A stretch of 64,000 nucleotides of DNA from the NCBI GenBank assembly GCA_004143645.1, contig RXPK01001257.1, positions 1 through 64,000 on the forward strand, read 5' to 3'. Below the pieces are notes generated by a model. The model was not told the DNA's origin. It worked only from the letters and a program-made list of their open reading frames with translations, and ran no database searches. This document shows positions 34,989-47,699 of this stretch, piece by piece (position 1 is the stretch's first letter; the number at the start of each line of letters is the position of its first letter). This DNA comes from Protaetia brevitarsis. Taxonomy: Eukaryota; Arthropoda; Insecta; Coleoptera; Scarabaeidae. Both the position numbers and the translations under genes were made by a program.

Positions 34989-36294
34989 AATCACTATTTT
35001 TTAATTGAAGTGTTCTAAATAAAAAACAAACGTATTTATTATCATTTTATTTGAATAAGCCAATAAAAATGAAAAATACTCATTTTTAAGTCTAGCGTTG
35101 GCTGGTGCCAGGTACAAACCCTATGGCTTTTTTCATATCTTCGGTAGTGGCGCTCTCATGGCGTTTCCTTGTGGCCTCTAAAACAATGCCAATTGTATTA
35201 GATCATACCATGAATAAAACATCGTACAACATTATCAACACTACTAATACATTTGGAGCATTTACAATAATTGGAGTGGTAGCTACATTCTAATACCTAC
35301 GATACTTATTTTTACTTTATTTCATAATATTTGAAAACATTCTACGTACAAACAATAAAACAACACAACGTATTCCAACCTCTATTTGAGGTTATGCCGC
35401 TTATCTACCGAAATGAATCTCTTAAGTAAATCAACTAGCAATTTATCTAGTAGATGCAGTATATATATGATGCATAAAATTCCTACAATTACATTATTAA
35501 ACGATTTCTGTACATAGCGATATTGAGCATTCCAATTATCTTATAAATGCCATAACATGTTCAAAGTTTTGCTTACCTCGTAGTCACCACAAAAACTAAA
35601 ACACACCCCGCAACAATTAATTACACAGCTAACCCTAATCTGCCCTAATCGTATACTATTATAAACTAGAACATGTAACGGACAAACGAATGAAAACGTT
35701 GATGATACGCACGTGCGCGTATGCATTCTATGTACCTAATCCATAGACGCATAAACAATACTAAATCATATAACACCGGCACCGTAATGAATAGAGGTGT
35801 TGTGTTGACGTTCGCAACTTACAAATATTACAAATAATACAAAACACGGATATATTAATAGAAAAGTTACAGCGCTCAACTTAGATACTAATTAAATCAT
35901 ATTAGATATATATTATCTAATTTAATCTTTAAACTATCCTTTTGAATAGGTACATACCTACTTAATATGTATGCATATTTTACCCATTTTATATTATTCG
36001 TCCTACACACTAAATGTACAAAAGCAAAAATTCAATCTTTTTTTTTTATATGAAATAAATATTTACAGAAATACAAAGCAAAATATTCTTGCAGAGTTAT
36101 GAAAAATATATTGAGAAAACATTTGCAATAAAATATTATTAATGCTACATAACATATATGTATTTTAAGTTTTCCTAATATATTTTCTATAATATATTTT
36201 ATGCATATTATATTAATATAACTAATATTCAAGAAAGATTTAATATTTTTTAAATATTTATAAAATATGAAATAAATATAGTTGGTCACTGGGG
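34989..36294. mobile_element. 1.67-kb repeat family, copy B (left end missing)
   Basis: Matches copies A and C from AATCACTATTTTTTAATTG to the right end GGTCACTGGGG. About 395 bp of the left end is absent, with an abrupt change at 34989 after ACAGGGTG-type repeat sequence. A 61-codon minus frame (35541-35726) is shared with copy C. Confidence 0.8.
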
Positions 36295-36937
36295 TTGTGT
36301 TATAATTTTTCCATACGCTGTCATAAAAAACAAGTAGATTGTATTTTAAATATTTTTTTTTTTTCATGTGCTTTCTTGAAACACTACAATAGCTCTAATG
36401 TCTTCGATAATCTATAACAGATTGTTCGAAGCGAGCTTCCAAGTTTTAAAATCCCATCTATAAATCATTCAATTTCGCTTCGACCATCGTCTGGCGATAT
36501 TTTAAAAACTTCAAAGCAATCAAAGAAGCATTAGAGGTAGTAAAATCAGTACGGCCCTTATAAATTATTTTCGGTAAAGTTTTAAATCGTCGATATTAAC
36601 GGCGAAGCGCCTCCACACACTTTGACAAAACAAAATCGTAAATCATCGAGTAGGACGGCGCTCCATTTGGCCCTCAACCTCGTTGTTGATATCTGGCCCG
36701 TATATAATTACAATTAAGCCAAGAGAGATATACCGGCAGATTATGACAACGGTGGTAATTATTGCAGATATCGCAAATCATCTCGGAATTACGTAGTTAT
36801 TGTCAGATGCCAGCGTTTGATTTGATGAATAGATAGATAACCCGTCGGACGGGACGCGTATCCTAGTATGTTAATGACAATCGTGTGTATTGTGCGTTAC
36901 CTTCCTGAGGGAAGTCATTAATAATTGTGGTCCGAGG
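36295..36937. other. Noncoding stretch, nothing recognised
   Basis: AT-rich at first, then mixed composition with no coding frame. Confidence 0.35.
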
Positions 36938-38005
36938 TAAATTGATTAATTGGTAAGATGTTTTCGCGGGCAAAATCAATAATGTTAGACTAAAATTGTT
37001 CTAATAGCAATATTTTTTTTACATATACAGGGACGGACTCAGATATTAAAATGTAATTATCTCACCACTGCTTCAAGATATAACCCTGATATTTTGCACT
37101 TATATTTGCATCAACGTCCCCTTGTACCCGTTAAATTTTCCGCAGTTAAACATCAAACACCCTGTATACATAATTTCTTCAGTATAAACCTCCCTAGTGA
37201 ATATCATAAATTGATTAATTGGTGAGATGTTTTCGCGGTAAAAAACAATAATATTAAAGCAAAATGATTCTAATAGCAATATTTTTACATATACAGGGAC
37301 GGACTCAGATATTAAAACGTAATTATCTCACCACTGCTTCGAGATATAGCCCCGATATTTTGCACTATATATTTGCATCAACGTCCCCTTGTGCCGGTTA
37401 AATTTTCCGCAGTTAAACATCGAACACCCTGTATACATAATTTTCTTCAGTATAAACCCTAATGAACATCATAAATTGATTAATTAGTAAGATGTTTTTG
37501 CGAGCAAAATCAATAATATTAAAGGAAAATTATGCCAATAGCAATATTTTTTTACATATACAGGGACGGCTTCAGATATTAAAACGTAATTATCTCACCA
37601 CTGCTTCGAGATATAGCTCTGATATTTTGCACACATACTTGAATCATCACCCCCCTGTACCCGGTCAATTTTCCCCAGTTAAACATCAAACACCCTGTAT
37701 ACTTAATTTCTTCAGTATAAACCCGAATGAACATGATAAATTGATTAATTAGTAAGATGTTTTCGCTGGCAAAATCAATAATATTAAAGCAAAATTATTC
37801 TAATAGCAATATTTTTTACATATACAGGGACGGACTCGGATATTTAAAGTAATTATCTCACCACTGCTTCGAGATAAAGCCCTGATTTTTTGCACACATA
37901 TTTGCATCAACACCCTCTTGTACCCGTCCAATTTTCCGCAGTTAAACATCAAACACCCTGTATACATAACTTCTTTAGTATAAATCCTAATGAACATCAC
38001 CTTCA
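36938..38005. repeat. Four tandem units of about 265 bp with internal inverted termini
   Basis: Units start with TAAATTGATTAATT at 36938, 37207, 37472 and 37737 (spacing 269, 265, 265). Each contains TATACAGGGACGGACTC, then AATTATCTCACCACTGCTTC, GATATTTTGCAC and finally ACACCCTGTATAC. So each unit carries an inverted TATACAGGG/CCCTGTATA pair about 145 bp apart. Short frames inside are by-products of the repeat. Confidence 0.9.
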
Positions 38006-39500
38006 TAAAAAATTCAAAGGTAATTCTCATAATTTTTCCCCATTCCCTTCACTACAACCCTTATTTCTGTCATTCCGATTAGAACGTATTCGTTAAAGGA
38101 AGACATTAATACAGCATTCCACCCTTCATTAAAGATTAACACCACATAAGCGTGTGGTAAGACTGAAACGTCGTTTGTTTGGTGAAACGGGCCCTTGCAA
38201 CGATGCGGTAAGCGTTAGCCGGTAATGAAGGGCACTAGTAAACCCATTAAACCTTTCAGAGTTTTATGTAGTGGCTTTGAGGTGCTCCCGAGACCTCTGC
38301 TATATGTCTAGCGAGCGTGCGGCTTCTTCAGTCGTGGAAAAGGTCTGATTCTTATGTGGATGTCTGGCTAGCTCCTTAGAGTTGCTTTTGTGTTTTTTTT
38401 CTTCTCTTCTTCCGTGTGCAATGGAAACGGAGTGAATGGGGGATAGGGGAGGGAGTAACCCGTTGGGGATTCTCCTTTGTGAGGTGGGAGATGAAATTTT
38501 CATTATGGTCTGGGGGTGCTTCATCAGAAGGGGATCTAAAGGGTGTTGTCTTGTCTGTCTAAAGGTTAGATTACCGATCTTGTTATTTGATATAGTTGTA
38601 TCGTAGATTAGTTTCAGTGGACACAATAGCCCAAAAATAGAAAAAAATTCCTTTAATTACAAAATTTATCATTCGTAAGCCATAAGGAACGTGCAATACA
38701 AGCCAGTAATTTTTCTCACCCATATATTACACGAAAAAATAGGATTTTCCACCATTTTCTCAGTGTAATATTTCACTTAGCAATTAACCCGCGCCCAATA
38801 ATTACAAATGGACACGTCCGGCGTATAAAGTATTATCAAACAGAATAATTAGAATGAACTAAACTCCACGGACTAAACCGTAATAATTCTCAGTACGTTA
38901 CTTTGGGTTCTAATTAAAAGCTGGGAGACCAAAAGCAATGATTAACTGCCCCTTTACCGACGCTAAACAGCTAGGGGTCGGCGAGGGAAAAATGGCTGCT
39001 AATTTATCTTAAAAGGGGAACGTGTTTTTTTTTATTTTTTGTTTTTTTTGTGCTTTGCTGATTCAAGCTTAGATTCATCATTTTCGTTGTATTTACTATG
39101 TGTTCGATCGTATCTATTCGCGTATAGAAATCGTCTTATCAATTACAAACACCTCTGTTTTACTCTAGTAATTTTCCCAAAAATAAACATCTATCTAGCT
39201 ATCAGATCTACTCATGCTCCCATGATGTCATATTTAGACTTCCCAGAAATTCTTTTCTGAGGATAGTTTTGAAATACTCAAAAATTTCATTAATTAAATA
39301 AAAACACAATTTATTCTATCAAGTAAATTTTTACTAAGGTCTATCATATAATAAAAAGAGATGGCTTTAATCTATTTCAGCGTGACATTTCCAGATTCGT
39401 TGTAATTCCCTCTCTAATCTTATCGTCTTAATTAAGTCTATCGTCCTATATATCGACTGCTTTACGTTTGTAGCTACCTACTCTGAGATTCTCCCAGCCC
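38006..39500. other. Noncoding stretch, nothing recognised
   Basis: Includes a T-rich run at 39020-39050 and a G-rich patch at 38435-38520. The frames present are short and without motifs. Confidence 0.35.
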
Positions 39501-39516
39501 AATAGTAGAAATCTTG

Positions 39517-39545
39517 TCCGTGCCAACCTATTGGACTGGCACGGG
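39517..39545. repeat. Short hairpin repeat, copy 2
   Basis: TCCGTGCCAACCTATTGGA followed by CTGGCACGGGAT. It matches the 14026-14058 hairpin at all but a few positions. The preceding 40 bases are also loosely similar between the two sites. Confidence 0.6.
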
Positions 39546-41100
39546 ATATGACGTTTCCTTATCATCTTGGAAGAATCTGTAATTACTTAGGGTATAGTTA
39601 GGCCTATGTTATACATACGCCTGTTTAATAATATGTAGTGCCCAACCAGTAATCTTAACATCACTATAGCAGTCTTCTTGAATTAATAAAATCAGAACAG
39701 CTGAGAAGGGATAGACACAGAAGCCGTCTTCTTTGCCTAAGAAAGACCAAGGAGCCACGTGAAGACGGTATAGCTATCGGAACTGAAAGAGCATGCAGGC
39801 TGTCTTTTCCAAATCTAGAAGGACAATAACAATAGTTGGCTGGCTATCAGTAACGGAGCATAGAGGTAGTCCCCAGGTCCTGCTTCCAGAGTAAAGTTTC
39901 CCATGGTTTATCTTATTCCAAGGCAAATGCTGGGAAATAACTTAAGTCGCTCCATGGGCGCTAATATAATAATAACTAATAGCTGACTGATTTATTATAT
40001 TTTTGTTATTGTTATTAATAATCACAGGAAAATTGTTTAATTAGGGCAGGGACATTTCACAATTGTTATGAAATCCATCTAGTACTTAGCCTCCTGTAGT
40101 ACTTTTGGGTGTAGCACTGGGTTTAGAATGAATTGTAATTCATAAATAAGTCTTCATGTTTTTATGTTCAGGTTATATTTCTGGATCATAGCATCACTTA
40201 GCATCCCTGCCTAAAGCATCCCCTTCAGTTTATCTAGTAACACTACTTGGCTGTGTGTAAGTCTAGACTGTAGTCTTATGGGTTTCTTTTACATCTAAAA
40301 AGAAAAAAATGTGTTGCAGTAGCATATTTAGATTTATTTCCAAAAATAATTTTAATTATCCAGATCAAGCCCAGCTTACTTTATCAAGCAAATCGTTGGC
40401 AAAACGGTGCATTTAATGGAAAGAGATAGTTATTAGGAGCTAACGTTCGATTCAAATTATCTCTTCGAACTATTGGTTCAATACTTTCCACTACAATTAA
40501 CTAGTTCAAAGTCACTGATGCATACAGCCTGGATAAGGGAAACTTGTTTGAGTGGATCGTTTTGGTTATTACAGCGTTATTTGTGGTTGTGTGTGTTTAT
40601 TTAGGAAGTATATCTGTAGGAATGCGGGTAGTATTAGATAATGTTAATATTATTGAAATGATACAGAGATAAGAGTAATTAATTTTTGATTTTTCATATT
40701 TCTTTGCTTGCAAAACGTACTTGATCAAATATAATCAAAATCAATTGTAATAGTACTTAATCTTAATTTATCTCTCACGCTAAAGCTAATTCTTTACACC
40801 TTTATCAGAATGCGTTGTACACAGAGATTCAAAATGATTTTCAAATCCGCTCCTATAGATAGTAACAGGGTGGAGGTATATGCCGCGTGTTTGTAATGAA
40901 GATTTGAACTAAGTCAGTGTTGGAACATAAGAAAGTAAACGGATCTGTCATAAATAAGGAAAACGTAACCTATATTTGAACTCGCATTATATAAACGACT
41001 ATGGATTGGTGTTTCTGCTTGTAAAAATGAAATGTAATTAATTTAACTTTACTAAATTATGATTTTACAATTCAGTACTAACTGGTGTTTAACTACATTT
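39546..41100. other. Noncoding stretch, possible old LINE tail at 39750-39985
   Basis: The 39750-39985 part is GC-richer and ends in GGGCGCTAATATAATAATAAC, reminiscent of a LINE 3' end with an AAT tail. No protein motif could be read with confidence. The remainder is AT-rich. Confidence 0.3.
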
Positions 41101-41115
41101 ATTTATTACTTTAAA

Positions 41116-41790
41116 TTATAACATACAATTAGTATAATTATTAAGTGACAAAACTGCATCTCTCAGTTCTTCTATGGTATGCATGCGGTTTCTATAGATC
41201 CTATTTTTTAGATAGCCGAACATGAAGTAATCTAATGGGGTTAGATCAGGCGATCTTGGTGGCCATCTTGTGCTCTAACGAACCTGTCAGCAAAAAACTG
41301 TTGAAGATATTGGCAGGTTTGTCGAGCAGTATGTGCTGGAGCATTATCGTGCTGAAAATAACCTGCTTCAAGCTCATTTTCTTGTAAGTCTGCAATAAAC
41401 AATCCAACATCTGTTGGTAACGTTGGGCTGTTACAGTTTCCTCGAAGAAAATTGGCCCTATTATTCGTTGCCTGGACATAGCTAACCAAACTCCAACTTT
41501 TACGGGATGCAATTGCGTTTCTCGAAATTCGTGTGGATTTTTGCATACCAGATACAATAGTTTCGTAAATTGATATAGTCTGTTAGATAAAACCAGGCTT
41601 CATCCGAGAAAAATGATTTGTTCAGCAAGTCATCGTCCCTTAAATTGTTATTAAACCAATGACAATATTCCAATCGCCTATCGTGATCTAATGGTAATAA
41701 TTCCTGTACCGTAGAAACTTTATAGGATGAAAACGTAACTTTCTTTGACAGCTCATTGCGCTGAAGTGTATGATAAGCCTATAAAATATA
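41116..41790 (-). pseudogene. Tc1/mariner-type (IS630 superfamily) transposase relic
   Basis: Minus-strand frames read, in order: KVSTVQELLPLDHDRRLEYC, SFFSDEAWFYL (first catalytic aspartate), KVGVWLAMSRQRIIGPIFFE, GYFQHDNAPAHTARQ (second aspartate), RSPDLTPLDYFMFGYLK (third acidic position) and a C-terminus ending NNYTNCML before a TAA at 41116-41118. The layout is that of an IS630/Tc1-mariner DDE/D catalytic domain, which cuts and joins transposon ends. Several frame changes break it (for example between 41557 and 41241). The N-terminal DNA-binding domain is not readable upstream, and terminal inverted repeats were not identified. Confidence 0.87.
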
Positions 41791-43224
41791 AATGTAATAA
41801 ACTATTTCACTTAATGTTAATATTGATTTTTACCTGTTTGTTGAGCTATTACCACAGATAAATTCCCTTATTTTCTTACAGTATTCAGAAATACTATTGT
41901 TGGTGATATTAGATGTAAATATAAACGATTTGAAAAAAATTATAAGATAAATAATCGAAAGATACTACAACACGTACGCCAATGTCGCTGAATGTCAAGA
42001 AAATTCATTTAATGTATGAAATTTGTATGTAGCTAATTTCGCTCATTAAATTGGTAATAAGTATAGATAAATTTTTCCGGAAAACTGGTTTTTTCTTACG
42101 ACAATCATTTTGAATCACATGGTATATATTAAATAAGTTTGAAAATATGCGTCTCTGATTGTACTGGAGAAGTATTTCCAACACTATATCGTTTTTATCC
42201 GCCGTCAATTACCAAAGCTACATACTTACAAGTCGTGAAGATGGCCAGACAATGGAGATCTGATAACTGGCCTGGGATACCAAAGGTTTTTCCGTTGTTT
42301 TGTCTACTTACGGTTCATTAATCATGAAATAGTTGGAACAACTCGCTGATGCAAGGTTGTGCTATTATTCACAACTGTATTCTTGTATTTTATAAACGGT
42401 CTCTTTCAATAATTTATAGCACCGATATTTTTTAGTACCGGAAACAAAAATTCTACATTTAATCAACTACCTACGTTATTTGATGCTTCTCGAAGCAAAA
42501 TTTTAATAACTTTGAAAGTACCAGATCACTTTCGACGTAAGCGCACTTAATGCCATTATTAAATTGCCGAGAGTGCCGCATGATACCATACTCGATCCTC
42601 TACTATTATCTCTCGTATATCGATTACTACTATATTTCCACTTTTTTCTCTCCATCTCCCTCTCTCATCATAAATGATTTATAACCGTCTGTAACCAAAC
42701 TTTGCCTCTCCAAATCCGTACCCATCAATCACGTGATCAAAGCTCATCACGCTCTCCCTTCCCCCTCCCACTTCATTCCAGCCGAACTAAATGGTTGCAC
42801 TCCACGCGCCGGATACATGCAAAATATTAACGTTGCGCTGCATCGTGGTGGGGGCACATCGGCGCCTGAAAGCGTGGCGTTGACGTTTAATTTGTGTACG
42901 TAATTGGATCCAACCCCTCTCAACTTTAAAACATCGGTTCACCCAGCAGCAGCAGCGTTGTATTGGTAAAATGATAATCCTTGTTCTTCTATTCTATTGA
43001 TGCGGATATTAGAATGTGCGTACAGGATGGTAAAGGTATTTGAAATGCTTCATCATTGTTGGGGAGGTTGCATAGGAAGGGGTGTTGGTGTCGTTGGGTG
43101 GAGGTTTGTGGTAAATGAAAGACATGATGCCTGAAAAGGGTCTTTACGTGTTTTACAATTCTAAGTGGTTATGTGAGGGAACTTTGCCCGTTTTATAACA
43201 TATATTAGTATAGATTATTTGATA
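41791..43224. other. Noncoding stretch, nothing recognised
   Basis: Just upstream of the transposase relic, 41779-41834 read on the minus strand looks like a small intron (AACAG/GTAAAA...TTTATAG/GC), but the joined frame is not open. The rest holds short frames only; 42540-42960 is mixed composition. Confidence 0.35.
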
Positions 43225-43291
43225 TTAATAATAATAATAATATAAATTTACTGCTACTTGGTTAAAACAAGTACAAACGTCTTACAATATC

Positions 43292-43915
43292 TTACACATA
43301 ATTTTCATTCATATATTCTTCTATAGAGTAGGGTTCTAAACGCACTAATAGAAGGTGTACAGCTTTCTTAAATCTATTAATATTACTAATTTCTTTAATA
43401 TGTGAAGGTAATTTATTATAAAACTTTAAACATCTGTATTGAAGGTCTCTTTCTGTTACAGACAAGTGATGTTTGGGGTAACAGTAGTCACTCCTGTTTC
43501 TGGTTATATAACTGTGCGAAAAAGTAAAATCTTTGAAAAGGTGTTTATTCTTCATTAAAAAAGCTAAAGTATCAGATATAAACATTGCATATACGGTTAA
43601 TATGTTGTTATCTCTAAATAAGCCTCTACATGAGGAGTTGAACTGTAACCTCAACATAAATCTGAGTACTCTCTTTTGATATACAAAAACACGGTGTAGG
43701 TCGCTGCTGCTACCCCAGAATATCAAACCATATTTTAAAACAGGGTAACACATTCCATTATACGCTATCCTAATGACGTCGTCATCAACTAGCTCACGTA
43801 AATTGCGAATGCAATAGGAAAAAGAGCTGACTTTACTGCAAACTATATCTATATGGTTTTTCCACTTGAGGCACTCGTCGACAACCAGCCCGAGAATACG
43901 AGCAGTTTTTTGCAC
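43292..43915 (-). pseudogene. LINE ORF2 C-terminal region
   Basis: 207 codons following RT: ARILGLVVDECLKWKNHID is the thumb-proximal FLGV.(I/V)D..L.W..HI block, then YPVLKYGLIFWGSSSDL and VYQKRVLRFM, followed by a conserved tail (YITRNRSDYCYPKHHL, GLKFYNKLP-like LKFYNKLPSHI). It ends 50 bp before the tail repeat. The methionine given as start is internal. Confidence 0.85.
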
Positions 43916-44023
43916 CGAATATTCATGGTTGTTTATATTTAAGGATTCTGGATAATCTACGTTTCTGGTGTTAAATAATATAATGTTCGGTTTTTTTATG
44001 ATTGATATTTAGGTGATTATTAT

Positions 44024-45046
44024 TTAACCATTCCTCCAGTGTGCGACATACCTGGAGCAGCTGTCGACGAGTGCATCCAGCGTATTGCCACTAGCAACAA
44101 AAGAAATATCATCGGCATAGTTTATTGTGGATATAGAAGAATCTATTGATGCAGAAACCTCAACATTATAAACATCATTGAAATAAATAATAAAAAGCAA
44201 AGGTCCCAAGATACTCCCTTGAGGTACACCCCTACTTAAAGTGATACTATTCGATCTCATTTGATAACCGTTTGATCCAACTCTGACAGTCTGCCTTCTA
44301 TCGCTCAAATACGATGCAAGCCATGACAAGGGTGTGCCCCTAACACCATACAATTCCAGCTTTCGGATAAGAATCTTGTGGTCTATGTTGTCGAATGCTT
44401 TCGATAGGTCTAACAAAACACCACAAGGTATGCATTTTCTCTCTAATGCCTTAACAATTGTGCCAATAAAACCAAACAGAGCGGTGTCAATACTTTTACC
44501 CCTAAGAAACCCATGCTGTTGAATATTTATTAGTTTATACTTCTCGAAGAAATTACAAAGCCTAATGTAAACTACTTTCTCAAATATTTTTGAAAAACCT
44601 GTTAACAAACTAATAGGTCGATAATTATTTAAATCATTAATATCTCCTTTTTTATAAAGTGGAATAACTAGTGCATGTTTTAAATACGTTGGAAAAGTAC
44701 CGACCTCAAGCGATTTATTAATAATGTGGCACAGCGGTGATAAAAAACTTTCATAACATTTCTTTAAAAAAGTAGTAGGTATATTATCTAAACCTGAAGA
44801 TTTAGAACCTTTAAGTGATCGAACAATACTTGTAAGCTCTTGCTCACGAGTAGGTAGAAGAAATAAAGTGTGAAGGTTTCTTGTTATATTTATTTTGTTA
44901 TCATCGTTATGAGACACAGGCTGTTCCCTAGTGGCAAAAAAATGATTAAACTGATTTGCCAAGCTCTCGAAATCATCCACATTGGCAGGCAAGGTGTTAG
45001 TAGAATCTTTTCCTACAGCATTATTTATTAATTTCCAAACATCCAT
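44024..45046 (-). pseudogene. LINE reverse transcriptase domain
   Basis: 340 codons hold an uninterrupted RT core: KSSGLDNIPTTFLKKCYE, HALVIPLYKKGD, NNYRPISLLTGFSKIFEK, QQHGFLRGKS, LLDLSKAFDNIDHKIL, LYGVRGTPLSWLASYLSDRR, SRGVPQGSILGPLLFIIYFN and INYADDISFVASG with catalytic YADD. After HWRNG the frame breaks; the next block (LNNNHLNINHKKT) is in another frame. In life this would be part of a polyprotein of roughly 900-1000 residues. Confidence 0.88.
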
Positions 45047-45077
45047 ACTTTTGTTTGTTGAATTATTTAAAAATTCG

Positions 45078-45461
45078 TCATTTTTTTTCGCGTTTTAGAC
45101 GTTTGATTTCTGCATCGTATATTTTTTTATAATAAGAATATGTGTTACAATAAACAGAATTATACACTGACATAGTATGTAAGGCAGAAACTATATTTCT
45201 CAGCCGCTGTAAGTACTCAGGGATGAAATTTATATTACGTTCTTTCACGCAAACCCTTTGTACCGGAAATTCAGCATTAAAATGACGCAAGAAGATATTA
45301 ATAAAGATAGAGAATTTATCGTTAATCGCATATCGATCTTGATACACATCACTCCAATCCTCACTATTTATGGAAATCATAATTTTTTTTAGTTTTTCCT
45401 CGGTGAAGAAACGAACTTCCTTATCACTCACAATACATCTAGTGTTTTTTTTTGCACCCAT
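45078..45461 (-). pseudogene. LINE ORF2 linker
   Basis: 127 codons rich in basic and aromatic residues (EDWSDVYQDRYAINDKFSIF, FPVQRVCVKERNINFIPEYL), corresponding to the linker between endonuclease and RT in jockey-type ORF2, where a W.....D....F..F......FP pattern is common. The first methionine is adjacent to the truncation point and not a natural start. The frame shifts about 15 codons before the RT frame. Confidence 0.7.
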
Positions 45462-45483
45462 TCTATGCTTGTTATACAGTTAA

Positions 45484-45825
45484 TCAGGCCTTCCTTTCCG
45501 CAACAATGTGCAAAGGTTGTAGGGCCAGAAGAATTTCTAGTGCCAATGATGGGGAAGAAGATTGGAAGAAATTGGGGCTCCCGTGATTGCCACACTTGCA
45601 ATCCTTTGTATGGATGTCAGATTTACTGTGACTTTGGTTTGTTGCAGCCTTTGTCACCAACCTATTGCTCCATAGATTATGTTTGGATGTACCACTATCA
45701 CATAGAGCAAATGGGCTAGCTTTGGAGATGGCCTTGAAGATTTCCCACATATCTTTCAGCATGTCCATAAGAACAGCAAAAGGCCTAAACTGATAATAGT
45801 GACTCTTATAGAAAATTCCAAACAC
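45484..45825 (-). mobile_element. Possible degraded LINE fragment
   Basis: A 113-codon minus frame ends LALEILLALQPLHIVAERKA. That resembles the AALE(V/I)LL.L.PLHI.(V/I)E.(E/K)A block after RT in R1/LOA-type LINEs, and a few residues upstream (LWSNRLVTKAAT) could match the preceding YG..VWW block. The rest is unrecognisable. It directly abuts the 5' truncation of the jockey-type LINE. Confidence 0.4.
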
Positions 45826-46819
45826 TTTCTACATAGACAATGTGCATTAACAGTAGATTCTCAGGATTTAGCTGATAGTTCCGTTTAACTGCAAGCTTAC
45901 CTCTACCTATATTTAGTTCCATTGTTAGTGCTATAAACAACTTTCAACTGCTGCTAGGGATGTCCCATCACTAACACCTTTGTGAAGGTAATTTGTTTTC
46001 AACAGTGGCTCATATCACTGATTTGCAGGCTGCAAAGCACCTGTATGAATCGACTAAATTGTTATAAAACATCTTTCATCGATAAATTGGCAATATATTT
46101 GCTTCAAACGCATACTAACTAACCTAGTAACTGCCACTGAATAAACAAACCCTTTAAGTAACCTTCCTTAGCAATCAACTGACATCCCAAACAGTTAATT
46201 TTAAAAACCAATAATTCCTCACCATTTCACACAAAATAACAAATGAATCCCACTCCCTATCCCTATTTCCAATCATTAGATAAGATTAACTTGCGCTAGC
46301 AACAGATAGAACAGCTTATATCCCGACGACTAGCAACATTCCTTCACTGTTTGTTTAGTTTACGAGGCAACCGCTTGGTGGCGCGGTTTTTAATAATTCC
46401 CGTTCTGCAGCGGGGGTTAGTAGTATTAATTTTTAACCGTGACTCTCTAGAGGGAGCTCTTATAGCGTTCGGCTTTGTGGCAGATTAAAAAATTAAGGAA
46501 AGAGAAAGGTATAACGTAATACCAAGGCTTTTTGTTTGAGTGAGGTAATAAAATTGATATCAGCTGGTTCGCTACTGGAGACCAATGCTGAAGGAAATTG
46601 TGTTGCTTTTAAGGCTGGGAAACGCATTAACACATCTCAGTAATATTTTATGGCGATTTATGTGGTCGAAGTTAGGAGTTATAGGTAGACAGGTACAGCT
46701 TTTTAATATTGCATCAGCGATGAGGTGTTTTTTTTTTCTTTCTAGGGTGGTGATTATATAGTAATGCTTTTAAGATTTTATCAAGGAAGATGGAATAGAT
46801 TCTGTTTGATCTGGTCGAT
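45826..46819. other. Noncoding stretch, nothing recognised
   Basis: Short frames only. The 46340-46480 part is slightly GC-richer. Confidence 0.35.
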
Positions 46820-46821
46820 GA

Positions 46822-47660
46822 GTGCATTTAACATTGCGACCTAAGATCTATTGTATTATTCCGTACATAGTGAATTACTTATAAATAAAGGTTAGCCCAT
46901 GGCTAGTAAAAAAAAATTGTTAGAATTATCAATAAGGTTATTACTCCTAGCAACGTCTGTCGTTCCAATTCCACAAAACTCCTATTCTATGTAGGTACTT
47001 CACTAAACAACTGTGTCTTGTTAGCAAACCTGTCACAGTTCTCAGGTGTATTGGGTTGAAAATCAACACATCCATTGTTAGATGTGGAAGAGATCTGTTC
47101 GTTATGTATCTGCTCATAAATGCTGTTCTAATAGATCTGATGTATTTCTGAGATCCACTGCACCATATGTCGCAATCTTGGGCATTACCAGATACGGTTC
47201 AAGTCCACTGATTGTTGTTTCAGCACCATATCCTGCTAGCTTGTATGCTAATTCGTTCCGTGCAGTGTCGCTATGTTTCAACAGTCACGTCAAAGTAATT
47301 TTGTTGTATTTATAACAAGAGCTCTTAGGTCTTATAGATAATCCCAAACTAGTTTAAGGGTTATCTGATAGGACTGTATTTAAGGCCACTTGTACAGTGG
47401 TCTATTGCTTTAATGCCATATATTCTTTATGATTCAGGATTTTTTCATATATGTATATATCAGCTTCGATATCTGGGCTTCAATTTAATCCATCTACCTA
47501 CCAGTCTGGATTTGTGTCTCTGTTTTGTGTTCTGCTCTCCACTCACCCATTGGTTTTTAAAGGTTTATTGAGGATGAATATGGCTCTGATTTGGAAGAGA
47601 GAGTGTCGCATTTCAGTTTATGTGCTCAAATTATTGCCTGCACTTTAACGTAAATACCTA
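46822..47660 (-). mobile_element. Strongly degraded LINE: RNase H and C-terminal tail
   Basis: On the minus strand a stretch at about 47220-47310 translates LLKHSDTARNELAYKLAGYGA, matching the end of RNase H (GH(S/T)...GNE.AD.LA..GA) with several substitutions. Downstream at about 46960-47065 comes LRTVTGLLTRHSCLVKYLHR, matching the TG.L(S/T)GH..L..HL tail. The fragment ends with GACCTAAGATCTATTG at about 46838-46853, nearly identical to the 3' UTR word of the LINE at 27540-28617. So it is an older relative of that family. Confidence 0.65.
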
Positions 47661-47699
47661 AAGAGGCTAGAATTGACATGGGAGCTCCCTGTGGCTATG

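Larger units (their letters stand above)
43226..45461 (-). mobile_element. Jockey-superfamily LINE, 5'-truncated, nearly intact RT
   Basis: Running on the minus strand, the element starts in the ORF2 linker at 45461 and ends at an AAT-type tail at 43226-43241. The order is linker, RT, C-terminal region and a short 3' UTR of about 50 bp. The frames are split only twice or three times (near 45060, 44020 and 43920), so this is one of the better preserved elements. No endonuclease or RNase H is present. A target-site duplication could not be recognised. Confidence 0.88.

Noticed and set aside
36032..36367. 111-codon minus frame
   Set aside because: It lies in the AT-rich end of copy B of the 1.67-kb repeat; the residues reflect base composition.
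42139..42321. 60-codon plus frame beside the transposase relic
   Set aside because: No recognisable motif and no relation to the transposase reading frames.
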